From assembly GCA_029055435.1 (NCBI GenBank), contig JAIDDH010000104.1, positions 34,521 to 98,520 of the forward strand: a stretch of DNA of 64,000 nt, written 5' to 3'. Source of the DNA: Acetatifactor sp. (GTDB lineage Bacteria > Bacillota > Clostridia > Lachnospirales > Lachnospiraceae). This document shows, piece by piece, positions 19,168 to 29,832 of this stretch. Positions within the stretch are counted from its first letter, which is position 1. Each line of letters opens with the position of its first letter. The position numbers and the translations under genes were made by a program. The notes beneath the pieces are model-generated. The model ran no database searches. It saw nothing but the letters and a program-made list of their open reading frames with translations, and was not told the DNA's origin.

Positions 19168-20841
19168 TTAACGTCCTGAATCGCTATCCCGCTCCCTGCG
19201 CAGGAAGCGCTCTCCCAATCCCATCACTGCAAATATGGTGGCCACGCTCATGGACTGTTGGAAGCTCCACAGATTGTTGGCGAAGTAGGCCAGCACGCAG
19301 AGCCCGCATGCGGCGGCATAGGCGTTGTGCTCTCTGGCGCTCAAAAATCTTTTTAACACACTGAACAGGATTCCTGCAAAGGCAAGTCCGCCCCAGATAC
19401 CCACATTCACCAGAAGGGTCAGAAGCTCACAGTGGGCGTTGGTAAGCCTGCGTCCCTCAAAGGCTTCCCGCACAGTCTCCAAAAGTGCAGGGCTGGCATC
19501 CGTATAGAGAAAATCCGACATGCAGTCCGGCCCCACACCCACCAGCTTGTGCAGCGGGTTCTGTTCTCCGAAACAGCGTAGTCCAATGCTCCAGGTTGCG
19601 CCTCTGTGGCTCCCCCATGCATTATTAAAAGTAAAAATCGATTTGTCCGACAAAGGCCCCAGAGTGCCCGGCCGCATGGTATTTACGGCAATCATCAGCA
19701 CAAATACAAGCATCCCGGCAGGAACGGCCACACAGAGTATTCTCGCGGCAATGCGCATTGCTTTCATAACATGCCTTGCAATCGTAATGCGCTTGTCACG
19801 GGGCTTCGCAAGCCACAGTCCCAGCGCCCCTATTCCCAGCAGAATCACCGGAAACGGGCTGCAGGTCAACAGATCGCCCAGTCGGGTAGTGTAATTGAAG
19901 CGCCCGGGAAACATAAACCGCAGTCCCATGGTCACTAAACCGGCCCCGGCAAGCAGTAAAATAATCAGCCAAAACCGTCCGATTTTCAAAATATCTTCAT
20001 CCCGGGCCGAGAGTATAAACAACACAAACAGAACCACTGATAGGGCAAACAAACCGCTGTCGCTGCCATTGGTAATCAGCGCGGCAAAACCCGTAAACAC
20101 ATATATCGACAGCAACGCTGTGTACGACCGCTTCGTTCCCTTGTCCAGCCACAGAAGCCCCACACCCAGAAAAAACACCGCCGTTATATACCCGCAATAC
20201 CAGTTGATATTTCCTATCGTAGAAATGTAGAGCGGCAGCCCGGAATTCGGCATGGACAGCGGCCAGATATCAAAACGATTCAGATATCCCAGCACAAAAG
20301 TCACCGCAGACACCGGCAGGCACAGCCAGAATATCCACTTCTCCCGCAACTGAAACCGGGACAGGAGAAAATAGATCGCCACCAGCGCAAGTTGCGGAAA
20401 CATTCCCATAAACCAGCCCCGGGTGCCCCAGCGCGCGGTCTGTTTATAATCCGAACAAAAATAAGAAACAATAACGGCTATGAAATAAAGAAAACAGAAA
20501 ATGTCCGTGGTCACAAGCCGGCGGCGCATATCGGCAGCCCGGCTCTTTAACATCCCTTTCTCTCTGTGAATCAGAAATTCCGTAAGAATGCAGGCCAGCC
20601 ATACTGCAAGCACCGGCAGAATCAGCTTTGCCATCCTCATGATACCTGTGCGGAAAAAATAAGATTTATCCGTGCCGATATGGGTATAGCCCTCCTGAAA
20701 ATAGAAGGGCATCACCATTAAAATCAATATTGCACAGATACTGACCAGCACCGATAGTATCGTCCGACAAAAATTGTCAATGAATTTTATGCTTTTTTTC
20801 CGTTCGTATTTATTTTGAGTCTCAATTTTCTTAATCTTCAT
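19168..20841 (-). CDS. O-antigen ligase/polymerase (Wzy)-like membrane protein
   Basis: Polytopic; C-terminal VGVGPDCMSDFLYTD...LTNAHCELLTLLVNVGIWGGLAFAGI. Confidence 0.82.
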   Translation of the reverse strand: MKIKKIETQNKYERKKSIKFIDNFCRTILSVLVSICAILILMVMPFYFQEGYTHIGTDKSYFFRTGIMRMAKLILPVLAVWLACILTEFLIHREKGMLKSRAADMRRRLVTTDIFCFLYFIAVIVSYFCSDYKQTARWGTRGWFMGMFPQLALVAIYFLLSRFQLREKWIFWLCLPVSAVTFVLGYLNRFDIWPLSMPNSGLPLYISTIGNINWYCGYITAVFFLGVGLLWLDKGTKRSYTALLSIYVFTGFAALITNGSDSGLFALSVVLFVLFILSARDEDILKIGRFWLIILLLAGAGLVTMGLRFMFPGRFNYTTRLGDLLTCSPFPVILLGIGALGLWLAKPRDKRITIARHVMKAMRIAARILCVAVPAGMLVFVLMIAVNTMRPGTLGPLSDKSIFTFNNAWGSHRGATWSIGLRCFGEQNPLHKLVGVGPDCMSDFLYTDASPALLETVREAFEGRRLTNAHCELLTLLVNVGIWGGLAFAGILFSVLKRFLSAREHNAYAAACGLCVLAYFANNLWSFQQSMSVATIFAVMGLGERFLRRERDSDSGR

Positions 20842-23013
20842 TTATTTTGCATCCTCGAGAATCTTTCTCAGATAGATATCCTCCGGGGAGTCTTTTTCAT
20901 AAGTGCCGTTCTCTAAGATCTGCTGCGCCAGCGCCGTCATGCTTCTGGAAGTAACAGGGCCATACACCACACATTCCACACCGTTTTTCTCCAATACGGC
21001 GTAGGCTCTGAAGGCATATGTGGTGCTGTATTGTGCTTTCGGAAGTCCCACCAGCACGGAAGTAAAGCGCTGTCTTCCGTCTACGGTCTCATAGACCTTA
21101 TCCAGCTTCTGTCCCTTGGCGTCCGTCCCGTAGGACATGGCGGTGAGAATGCCCTTGCCGCCCTTTACCAGCGGATGCTCCGCCGGATTGGCATTGTCCG
21201 AAATTAATGTCCCGTACTCCTTCAGCTTGTAGCCGTCTATTCCTGTCTGCGTCAGCGTTGTCTTTATATCCGTTGCGATGCCGGATTTCATGCGGATGCC
21301 CGGGGCTCCCGAGATGCGTACGGAAAATCCATGATAAGACAACAGATCCTTGAGCTGCGGCTGTGCCTTAGCCGTGTAGGAACCGCTCTGATAAGTCAGT
21401 GTCCACACATACATACCCGTGGGTACACCGGCGGCGTCATAGCTGTAGACCACGGCGCTCTTTGCCTTATCGTCCCCGAGCTTTACAACCTGTGTACCGT
21501 TATCATTCTGTGGTGTGTAGGGCACGCCGTCAATCCACACCGTGCTGTCATATCCCGCGGGAATCTGCAGTCTCACTTCAGTAGATGTGGCAGAGGGATA
21601 GGGACATGCCGTTCCCGGCATATTCTTATACACAGGAATTTTAAACACAAAACTGTTATTCAGGGAATCCGCGGACGCATAGAGTCGCTTAATGCTGGAG
21701 CCCTCAGTGGTAGGCGCGGAAATATTCTGCATATACTGATGGGTGTAAAGCGCATTGCTGGCCTTTGGATTGACATTATATTTCTGCAGATACAGCGTGT
21801 CCTGTCCCTTTTTGATATAATTGGCGGAAATCACATCCGCACCGCCTAAAATCGAAAAATAAGCATTATTCCAGCCATGATCCTTGGCATACTTCAAACC
21901 ATTCTCGATTACCTGAGTAGTACTGGTTCCCGAAGCACCCACATTAAAATAATTATAATATCCCTCATATCCGGGATATTTGCCGGAGATAAGTCCGGAA
22001 GTTCCCTGTCCCTGCTCCTGATACACTCTGGCGGCCAGGTGAAAAGGGCTGACCTCACGGCCTTCCTCTGCTCCCACTGCCCAGAAAATGTGCGCAAAAG
22101 TCATGACTGTACCCGGTGCATTCCCGGGACTTCTCATAAAAGTGTTCTGCAAAAAGCGCTCTACCGCGGCTTCGGTGTGATAGGTCTCATTATAAGTCAG
22201 AAGCTCAAACTGAAAAATCCGATCCTCCGTGAGGCCGTTCCTGGGGTCCATATAGTACTCCAGAATCCCTCTGGTGGCGTAAAACCAGTTTCCGTCGTCG
22301 TACGCGCCATCCTTGGTGTAATCGGGAAAGCTCTTGTGAACCAGACTCTTTCCGCCCTTCAATTCCTCTGTGATGACGGTACTCCAGTTAAGGCCTGTGT
22401 CCATGGGCACAAAAATCCATTGAGGATGCTTGTTTTTCAGGGCAGTGAGCGCCGCCTGATAGCTCTCGGGAAACTGATCGATATCCGCGGAGACGCCTCT
22501 CGTATCCATGGCATAGAGGCTGCTCTGGCTCCCACCGGAAATACCTGTCTCACGGTAAAAAGCCTGCTCCCAATCCAGAAAACGCTCGTCCGAACAGGCC
22601 AGCATCTGACGCTCCACATAGCCGCTGCCCGTATTGCCTCCGCCATTTGTATAAGAGACTAAAGCCCAGAGTATCTCTTCCTCTTCATTATAATATGCAT
22701 CCTGAATAAAGACTGTCTGCCCGCTGAAAATCGTGTCCGACACGGCACTGTCCAGCGATGCCTCCCTGTGCACATCATACTCCTCGCAGAGATAGAGCAG
22801 AGCCATGATATCCCGCTCCGCGGCTATGGCGGAAACCTCCCGCGTATCTCCATCGAAAGCAGAAGCTGCCTCTTGAACTGCACGTTCTCCTGCTGCTTCT
22901 ACTGCCTGCGCTGTGGCGCTCTCTTCCCACAAAACTCCCGCCAAAATCAGCAATGTGAGAATTCCTGCCGTAAATCGTCTGATTTTATTTTTAAAAATTT
23001 TTTTCATAGGCAT
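20842..23013 (-). CDS. Secreted N-acetylglucosaminidase (GH73-like) protein
   Basis: Signal peptide; FPESYQAALTALKNKHPQWIFVPMDTGLNW; SPFHLAARVYQEQGQG; YNYFNVGASG. Confidence 0.85.
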   Translation of the reverse strand: MPMKKIFKNKIRRFTAGILTLLILAGVLWEESATAQAVEAAGERAVQEAASAFDGDTREVSAIAAERDIMALLYLCEEYDVHREASLDSAVSDTIFSGQTVFIQDAYYNEEEEILWALVSYTNGGGNTGSGYVERQMLACSDERFLDWEQAFYRETGISGGSQSSLYAMDTRGVSADIDQFPESYQAALTALKNKHPQWIFVPMDTGLNWSTVITEELKGGKSLVHKSFPDYTKDGAYDDGNWFYATRGILEYYMDPRNGLTEDRIFQFELLTYNETYHTEAAVERFLQNTFMRSPGNAPGTVMTFAHIFWAVGAEEGREVSPFHLAARVYQEQGQGTSGLISGKYPGYEGYYNYFNVGASGTSTTQVIENGLKYAKDHGWNNAYFSILGGADVISANYIKKGQDTLYLQKYNVNPKASNALYTHQYMQNISAPTTEGSSIKRLYASADSLNNSFVFKIPVYKNMPGTACPYPSATSTEVRLQIPAGYDSTVWIDGVPYTPQNDNGTQVVKLGDDKAKSAVVYSYDAAGVPTGMYVWTLTYQSGSYTAKAQPQLKDLLSYHGFSVRISGAPGIRMKSGIATDIKTTLTQTGIDGYKLKEYGTLISDNANPAEHPLVKGGKGILTAMSYGTDAKGQKLDKVYETVDGRQRFTSVLVGLPKAQYSTTYAFRAYAVLEKNGVECVVYGPVTSRSMTALAQQILENGTYEKDSPEDIYLRKILEDAK

Positions 23014-23105
23014 CTCACTTGACCTTTCTTATGAGCATTGTTTTTGAGCATTGTTTTTCCCTTTGTGAAGATTATATCATAATAATTATTCTCTCTCAGG
23101 TGGTA

Positions 23106-24098
23106 CTATTTGTCAAAGCCTTTTAATCTTCTGTGCAGTCTGCGCACACTTTTAGGAGCAATGACAAAGAGCGTCATATAAAGTTTGTTTTTCATCGTGA
23201 GATAGGGATTGAACAGTCCCGCAAAGAACTCTTTGCGGAGAGTGCGTACTACCTGTCTGTAAAATGTATTATCGCCCGTCATCTGACTGATGGGAATATG
23301 AAGCAGATATTCCAGACGCTGAAAGATACCGAAACGCCGCGCAATCTTTGTCAGCTCCCTGTCCTCCCTGTCCACCATCTCCATCACTACATCCGCATTG
23401 ACCACACTGTCCGCAAACACCCGGGAAAACTGCTCCCTATCCGTTTTGCGGGAATTGCTGCCCATGCGGTAAAACACATGATATGCCTGCTCCGGCAGCG
23501 AGATGATATCTCCAATCTCAGGCAGAAGCTGTATCAAAAAATGAAAATCTTCATTTAACGCCCCCACCGGAAAATGTCTCGTCTCCAAAATACTTCTGTG
23601 AAAGAGTTTCGTGCAGAAGGAACAGTCTCCCCGATGCATGAGGAGTTCTTTCAAAAAATCTCTGCTTCCGATCCGCTCTGCTTTCCTCGGGGGCACACAG
23701 ATATCCGGCAGACGGTTGCCCTGTTCATCCCGCTCGTCCCGCCCGATCTGGGCAACACGCACATCATAGGTCACAATAGCGTTATATAGATTCCGGTACA
23801 TATTTTTGTCAATATAATCGTCGCTGTCCACGAAACCAATGTACTCTCCTGACGCGTGATCCAGTCCCAGATTGCGCGCAGAAGAAGAACCGCCGTTTTG
23901 TTGATGAAAGACACGGATGCGGGCGTCCTTCGCCGCCAGCTCATCGCAGAGTGCACCCGTGCCGTCCGTGGAGCCGTCGTCCACCAGCAGAATCTCCAGC
24001 TTCTCATATGTCTGTCCGCAGATAGAATCCACACAGCGAGGCAGATATTCCATAATATTATACACGGGCACAATCACCGTAATCAAAGGGCTTTCCAT
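23106..24098 (-). CDS. Family 2 glycosyltransferase
   Basis: ITVIVPVYNIMEYLPRCVDSICGQTYEKLEILLVDDGSTDGTGALCDELA...GFVDSDDYID. Confidence 0.94.
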   Translation of the reverse strand: MESPLITVIVPVYNIMEYLPRCVDSICGQTYEKLEILLVDDGSTDGTGALCDELAAKDARIRVFHQQNGGSSSARNLGLDHASGEYIGFVDSDDYIDKNMYRNLYNAIVTYDVRVAQIGRDERDEQGNRLPDICVPPRKAERIGSRDFLKELLMHRGDCSFCTKLFHRSILETRHFPVGALNEDFHFLIQLLPEIGDIISLPEQAYHVFYRMGSNSRKTDREQFSRVFADSVVNADVVMEMVDREDRELTKIARRFGIFQRLEYLLHIPISQMTGDNTFYRQVVRTLRKEFFAGLFNPYLTMKNKLYMTLFVIAPKSVRRLHRRLKGFDK

Positions 24099-26689
24099 AT
24101 CATTTTCCTCTCACTGATAACCTCCGCAGGAGAGCATGGGCCCTCCTCAGCCGTCTCACAGGTCTCACAAAATCGCAGCAGCCGCTCCGCCGCATTCTCT
24201 GCATTCCAGATGTTCTCGATATCAGCCACAGCCGCCCGTCCCAGACGTTCACAGAGGGCTCTGTCCCTCAGAAGCTGTTCTACATAAGTATAGAGCTGTT
24301 CCGGCTTTCCTGTATTATAGAGAAAACCGTTCTCACCCTGACGAATCAGATAGGGAGCTGCGCCCATCAGATGAGAGGCAACCACCGCACAGCCGCTGTT
24401 CATCGCCTCATTGATTACTGCGCCCCAGCCCTCCTTGCGGTCACTGGTAGCGATATAGACCGCAGACTCCTCCATGAGTCCGCGCACCTCATCCGGCCCC
24501 CGATATCCAAGCAGGGTCACGCAGTCCGAGAGCTCATATTCCGCCAGAAGCCTTTCTACCAGAGGACGCTGCTCTCCATCCCCCACAATATTCATATGAA
24601 AAGGCACGCCCTTCTCTTTTAAATAACAGGCGCATTTCAATGCTGTCTCAGGATGTTTCCAGTCCAAGAATCGAGCCGCCCATAATATAACATCTGCTTT
24701 CTTATTGTTCATCAGACTATCCACATCATAATGTCTGGTCTCCGGAAAATATCCCCACTTGAGCATCTTACCCGGATACGCCCTGACAATATGAAAATCT
24801 GATGGCACATAGGCTCCGGAGCAGAGCAGATAAATCGGCTTCTTCCGATATCTGGTATGGTCATGGTATTTTTTCAGCAGTCCTCTGGGAGACACCGCCT
24901 TCCACTGGCCCTCCTTATAGAGACGCTCACTGTAACGAATCAAGGACCTGCCGCTCTGCAGTCTCTCCTGAATATAACACTCGTTATCTACACCGCCAAA
25001 GAGAACCATGGGAGCATCCAGAATTAATTTCCTGCATAACTCAGGCTCTTCATAGAAACACTTTACATAAGGAAGCTTTGTCTGCGCCTGCCATCCCATG
25101 CGCACCCGCTCCTCCTCCATGGGCTCTGTCTGCACGAACACAAAAGCTCCCTCCAGACGTTTATCCATTGCATTGCAGAAGGGAATCTGATGGTGATTGA
25201 TATAATTTGACACAAACACAAACCGGGGATTTTGTCTGTTTTGCTCCAAAGTCTGTTTTTGAGATTTTTCTGACTCCTCCGTTTGATTCATTATTTCTGC
25301 ATAAATTTCTGTCATTCTAATATAATTTGCCTCTTTTTCATGGATAATCTTTGCATGATTTCTTGCACTCGTGGAATAATCTCCCATTTCTCCGGCATTC
25401 GACAAAATTCGGATAACTGCATCCGCAAGATTGGCAGCAATGCGTTCCTGCTCGTTTTCTCCGCTCTGATTTTCTCCTTCTGTTTTGTTTCGTATGTTAT
25501 TGATTGAATTGTCTGAACCTTTAAATCCCTCATACAAAATGCCGTCTTTTCCATGGGTAAAAATACTGCTGATCCCCCCCACATCGGCACTCACACAGGG
25601 AACTCCCAGGATCATAGCCTCCCCCAGAGAATTGGGAGAATTCTCGATAGTTGAGCAGCAGACAAACAGATTGCTCTTTAAATAACGCTCCTTCATCTGC
25701 TCCGCATCCAATCTGCCCAAAAAGCACAACTGCTCCTGCAGCTTATACCTGCGGATCAGTCTGCGCAGATAACTCCCGTAGGCCGAGATTTTCAGGCGCT
25801 TTGCCAGACTGTCCTCCCCTATGATACTGTTTCCTGCTATATAAACCTTCACGTCCGGAAATACCTTGCGGATGGCAGGCAATGCCAACAGCATATAGTG
25901 CAGCCCTTTGATGGGATAATCTCCCTGGCTCAGAAAAATCGTATGGGGCTCACACTCCTCCGGATTCCACTGTCCCGTGTAAAAATTCGGACGTAAGGTC
26001 TCATTCATTTTAAAATAACGAGCGTTTGGATTCCATTCCGCAGTGTAATGCCTGTCCCATGCCGTGCGTCCCGTCACATTTCCCGCCAGACGAACGGCCT
26101 CATATTCCATCTCGCCCCGCAGTACAAACTTTCTCTGTTGCTGACGCAGACTGTCTTTTTTTAAAAAATCCCGCAGCGTGACAGTATTGATGACACGCCG
26201 GGGCAGACTGGCAAAATAAGCGTCCGCATAAACCTTGCACAGCCCCTGAATACCAATCAATATCCTCTCCCTTTGGGGAAAACTTCTGCACATGGCCAGT
26301 GTATGCGGATATTCCGTGCCGAAGCAATGCACTACATCCGGCTGGAAATCCCGGGTAATTGCATGCATTTGCAGCTCCAGTTTCTCATCATATAAATGAG
26401 GATTAGCCGTATCCTCCGCAAAGGCATACCAGAGAAGTCCGCTTTCCCCGCTCTTTGCCATCCCTTTATAAACATAACACCCGTCATAAATCATTTCTTC
26501 CACACCGGCTGTATCCCGGGGAATCCCGGCGGCAGGAAAGGCCACAGCCAGCTCGATACCGTTCTTCTCCCGGCGTTCCAGCACAGCCCCGGCAAGACCC
26601 GAGAGCCATCCCTCCTTATTGCTGGCCTCCATATGAAGTTGTTGCGCAATCATGGGAAGCATGATATTGCACAGCCACAGTATCCGCAT
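24083..26689 (-). CDS. Two-domain GT4-type glycosyltransferase fusion (868 aa)
   Basis: Two GT-B C-terminal signatures: ENSPNSLGEAMILGVPCVSADVGGISSIF and EGWGAVINEAMNSGCAVVASHLMGAAPYLI. Confidence 0.88.
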   Translation of the reverse strand: MRILWLCNIMLPMIAQQLHMEASNKEGWLSGLAGAVLERREKNGIELAVAFPAAGIPRDTAGVEEMIYDGCYVYKGMAKSGESGLLWYAFAEDTANPHLYDEKLELQMHAITRDFQPDVVHCFGTEYPHTLAMCRSFPQRERILIGIQGLCKVYADAYFASLPRRVINTVTLRDFLKKDSLRQQQRKFVLRGEMEYEAVRLAGNVTGRTAWDRHYTAEWNPNARYFKMNETLRPNFYTGQWNPEECEPHTIFLSQGDYPIKGLHYMLLALPAIRKVFPDVKVYIAGNSIIGEDSLAKRLKISAYGSYLRRLIRRYKLQEQLCFLGRLDAEQMKERYLKSNLFVCCSTIENSPNSLGEAMILGVPCVSADVGGISSIFTHGKDGILYEGFKGSDNSINNIRNKTEGENQSGENEQERIAANLADAVIRILSNAGEMGDYSTSARNHAKIIHEKEANYIRMTEIYAEIMNQTEESEKSQKQTLEQNRQNPRFVFVSNYINHHQIPFCNAMDKRLEGAFVFVQTEPMEEERVRMGWQAQTKLPYVKCFYEEPELCRKLILDAPMVLFGGVDNECYIQERLQSGRSLIRYSERLYKEGQWKAVSPRGLLKKYHDHTRYRKKPIYLLCSGAYVPSDFHIVRAYPGKMLKWGYFPETRHYDVDSLMNNKKADVILWAARFLDWKHPETALKCACYLKEKGVPFHMNIVGDGEQRPLVERLLAEYELSDCVTLLGYRGPDEVRGLMEESAVYIATSDRKEGWGAVINEAMNSGCAVVASHLMGAAPYLIRQGENGFLYNTGKPEQLYTYVEQLLRDRALCERLGRAAVADIENIWNAENAAERLLRFCETCETAEEGPCSPAEVISERKMIWKAL

Positions 26690-26748
26690 ACTTATTCCTC
26701 ACTTATCCAAAATTGAGCACCTATAAAATCCGTAAAATCTGCAAAGCA

Positions 26749-27852
26749 TCAGTTAAATATCCAGTTCAGATAGGGCAGAAGCCGAATGTCCGTAGAATAC
26801 ATACCCCGCAGCAGAAACAGAAAATACACGCAAAAGGCCAGGATCACTCCCACACGGCACAATCTCCGAAACCAGCCCTCCGGCATCTCCTGCAATAGTG
26901 CAGGAATTAATAACACTTGCGATATAATCATATAATAGCCCACCCGGGACACTTCCGGAATAAAGGAACCACAGGGATAGACCACCAGTCCTGCTACATT
27001 GAGGAAAAAATAAAAACGCTTGTTATAATTATTCTCACCCTCTCGAAGGCTTCGCTTATAACACACGGCACACAACGCCAACGTACCCACACATTTTCCA
27101 ATATTGACCCAGGAAATATTCCCGGTGTCAAAAGCCGAGTTCCGATAATAGGGATAAAAGGTAAACGCCAGCTCCCGGTAAAAGTCCTGACAGAAAATCA
27201 GGCTGGCGAGAAACAAAGCCCCCACTGCATAATGCCATTTTTTCAGCCGGACCTTCGCCAGAAGATGCGCCGCCAGATACACCGGTATCACCAACAGAAT
27301 CGACTTGTGGAAAATGCTGCCGAACAAAATCCACAGAATAAATTTCCCGTATTCTCCCCGCAGCACATACATCATGGAATATAGGGCTATGGCCAGCGCC
27401 AAATAATAACGCACGGTATTTAAACTATTGAAGTAATATCCGCCCGTCATGAGCAGAAAGAGAGAAAGTGCGTAATCCACCGCCTGCCCGTGCAGCGCCC
27501 GGACAAAGAACCAGACTGTCAGCAAAGAAAACAGTGCAAATATGGGCAGATAATTGTCATACCCGAAAAGCTGCTGCATCCATTTTACGATCAGATTAAA
27601 GCCAAACTCCGAGGAGACATGCCGCTCCTGCGCAATCAGACGAAAATTAAAGCGATACACCCAGTAATCATTGCCCACTGCAATGCGACAGGCGGACACC
27701 CCGGCAAGCAGACAGAATACAGCAAACTCCGCCGTAAGGCTCCGGGCATGGGCTCTGCTCCCCACACGCACACAGCGAAAGCTCTGGATATAGCATGCCA
27801 GGAAAACCGTCGCCACAGTCAGCCCCACATAGACAAGCGCGCTACTCTCCAT
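26749..27852 (-). CDS. EpsG/Wzy-family polysaccharide polymerase-like membrane protein
   Basis: Polytopic; GNDYWVYRFNFRLI...EFGFNLIVKWMQQLFG...FHKSILLVIPVYL; start at 27852 (MESSALVYVG) preferred. Confidence 0.82.
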   Translation of the reverse strand: MESSALVYVGLTVATVFLACYIQSFRCVRVGSRAHARSLTAEFAVFCLLAGVSACRIAVGNDYWVYRFNFRLIAQERHVSSEFGFNLIVKWMQQLFGYDNYLPIFALFSLLTVWFFVRALHGQAVDYALSLFLLMTGGYYFNSLNTVRYYLALAIALYSMMYVLRGEYGKFILWILFGSIFHKSILLVIPVYLAAHLLAKVRLKKWHYAVGALFLASLIFCQDFYRELAFTFYPYYRNSAFDTGNISWVNIGKCVGTLALCAVCYKRSLREGENNYNKRFYFFLNVAGLVVYPCGSFIPEVSRVGYYMIISQVLLIPALLQEMPEGWFRRLCRVGVILAFCVYFLFLLRGMYSTDIRLLPYLNWIFN

Positions 27853-28648
27853 CTGCTCCCTCCTTCCTGAGACGCTTTCCCATGCGAATACCCTCCCGCA
27901 TCCGACCAAGCGCCTGACTCAGACTCAGCTCCCCGCAGAGCAGAGAACGATGGGCCAGCAGAAACCGCAGGGCAAAGGGCAATGCCATCACACCATATAA
28001 ATAATGGTACAGCACCCCTCTGTCATAAAAAAATTTCTCGTTATAGCCTGAAAACCAGGTGGACTCCCCGGCTTCTTCCCGTCCGATAGTGACGGGAGCC
28101 GTATACACCCCGTAGCCCTTACCCATAAATTCCTTCAAAAACAGGCTGTCCTCCCCGTTGCTGAATCTTGCACCCCCGCCAAAGAGCAGAGAAAAACGCA
28201 CGCCCGACTCCAGAAGACTATCTCTTTTCACGGCAAAGCTCACCGCACCATAACGCCCGCAATTAAACCAATGCACCCGCTTACGCTCCTCGATATGATA
28301 GGTGCGTCTGAACTCCTCCACCTCAATGTTAAACAAAATCATATCCGCCTGGGGATTCCGGGCAAACTCCTCCCGGATGGCTTCAGCATAACCCGCCTCA
28401 TACACAATATCCTCATCAGAAAAAAGGCAGATGTCGCCATCCGCCCTCTCAATTGCCGCATTACGGCTTCTGCCGATTCCGCGCTGGGGAAAAGAGAAAA
28501 AGCGCACCCTATGTCCCCGGTAATCCATCTCCGCGCAATCCAGACGATCGCACTGATTGATAATCACCGCGTCGGAGTCCAGCTGCATCTGCTCCGCCAG
28601 AGCCGCCATATCCTGATTCATCACGGAAGCCAAAACTTCTACTCTCAT
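27842..28648 (-). CDS. Family 2-like glycosyltransferase
   Basis: QRGIGRSRNAAIERADGDICLFSDEDIVYEAGYAEAI; GEDSLFLKEF. Confidence 0.82.
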   Translation of the reverse strand: MRVEVLASVMNQDMAALAEQMQLDSDAVIINQCDRLDCAEMDYRGHRVRFFSFPQRGIGRSRNAAIERADGDICLFSDEDIVYEAGYAEAIREEFARNPQADMILFNIEVEEFRRTYHIEERKRVHWFNCGRYGAVSFAVKRDSLLESGVRFSLLFGGGARFSNGEDSLFLKEFMGKGYGVYTAPVTIGREEAGESTWFSGYNEKFFYDRGVLYHYLYGVMALPFALRFLLAHRSLLCGELSLSQALGRMREGIRMGKRLRKEGADGE

Positions 28649-29808
28649 GCCCTATCTCCATCCTGCATCGTCTTCTGTCCGCACGCATCCAGCAAATAAT
28701 AACAGCGAAGCAGCGTTTCATCCGCATTCCACAGGAGCGCAGCCGTCACAGAAATATCCTGCGCCGTCAAAAATTCCAGCACATACTCCAGATGCCTGCC
28801 CACATGAAGCCCTGCTTCCACCACCAGCAACACACCGTCTGCTTCCCGCAGTGTCTCCGCAGTCTCCGGGCTTAAAAGCGGCGTGGGAACAGCCACCCAT
28901 TCTATCTGCCCAATATCTTGATAATTTTCCTGAACAGACACTTCATGTTGTATCTCATGCTCCCTGTCCTGCGCCTCACTCTGCAGGATTTCTTGCAGGG
29001 ATTTTGTCACATCTTGGGGATTTATCCCGTCATTTACCGGACAAACTGCAACTTTTGTTTTATTTTTAAATAAATAACAAATGTTTTCCTTACATCCGAT
29101 ACTTTTTATGGTTCCCAAAGCCTTAAGTCCATAGCGTCTGCGAAGGGTAGCCGGAAGCCAGATGCTGTCCGCCCCGATCTCCCGCAGAAGCACGAAAATC
29201 ACGGCAAAAAAGCAGGAGAGCAACGCACTTAAAATTACTGCCCGCAGCGGCCGTACATCTGGCTTCACCAATTCCGGCCCGCTCACATCAATCACTTTGA
29301 TAGAAGCCACCTCGGGAATACTAGCCGCAAAATCCTCCGTCAAGACCTTCTGTACCACCTGACACAGTGTCTCTGTCTTCTCCCTCATGGGAGTGCTCAC
29401 TGTAAAAGAAGGCACATGAATGTCAGATGCCACCGCCGCGGACAAAGCCCCCGCAACTCCCCCGGGACATCCCGTCCACATATCTACTGTCACATCCATG
29501 TAGGCAAAGGGCGCAGATTCCTCCACCATTAACAAAAACTCCTCCGAATCCAGATAGGTATTCCAGGTCATTTCGTTAATATAATAATCCCCCGACTGCA
29601 CCGGCGGATTCGTGTACTCCAGCTTACAGGTTATAGTGCTCTCATAATTCGGCTGTCTGCCCAGCAACACATTTTTGACATAATACCCGCCGCCGAACAA
29701 GAGCGTTCCCAGCAGCGTAACCAATACGATACCGCCGAGATTCCGCACCATGCGAAGCACTGTCAGCCGCAAGTCAAAGGGCTCGGATGCATAACTGCCT
29801 TCCCACAT
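28645..29808 (-). CDS. Wzz/YveK-like polysaccharide co-polymerase with degenerate BY-kinase-like C-terminal region
   Basis: N-terminal TM, periplasmic Wzz-like region, second TM (LRAVILSALLSCFFAVIFVLLREI), then cytoplasmic region without a Walker A motif. Confidence 0.75.
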   Translation of the reverse strand: MWEGSYASEPFDLRLTVLRMVRNLGGIVLVTLLGTLLFGGGYYVKNVLLGRQPNYESTITCKLEYTNPPVQSGDYYINEMTWNTYLDSEEFLLMVEESAPFAYMDVTVDMWTGCPGGVAGALSAAVASDIHVPSFTVSTPMREKTETLCQVVQKVLTEDFAASIPEVASIKVIDVSGPELVKPDVRPLRAVILSALLSCFFAVIFVLLREIGADSIWLPATLRRRYGLKALGTIKSIGCKENICYLFKNKTKVAVCPVNDGINPQDVTKSLQEILQSEAQDREHEIQHEVSVQENYQDIGQIEWVAVPTPLLSPETAETLREADGVLLVVEAGLHVGRHLEYVLEFLTAQDISVTAALLWNADETLLRCYYLLDACGQKTMQDGDRA

Positions 29809-29832
29809 AGTTCCACTCCTTCTCCCCCGAGT

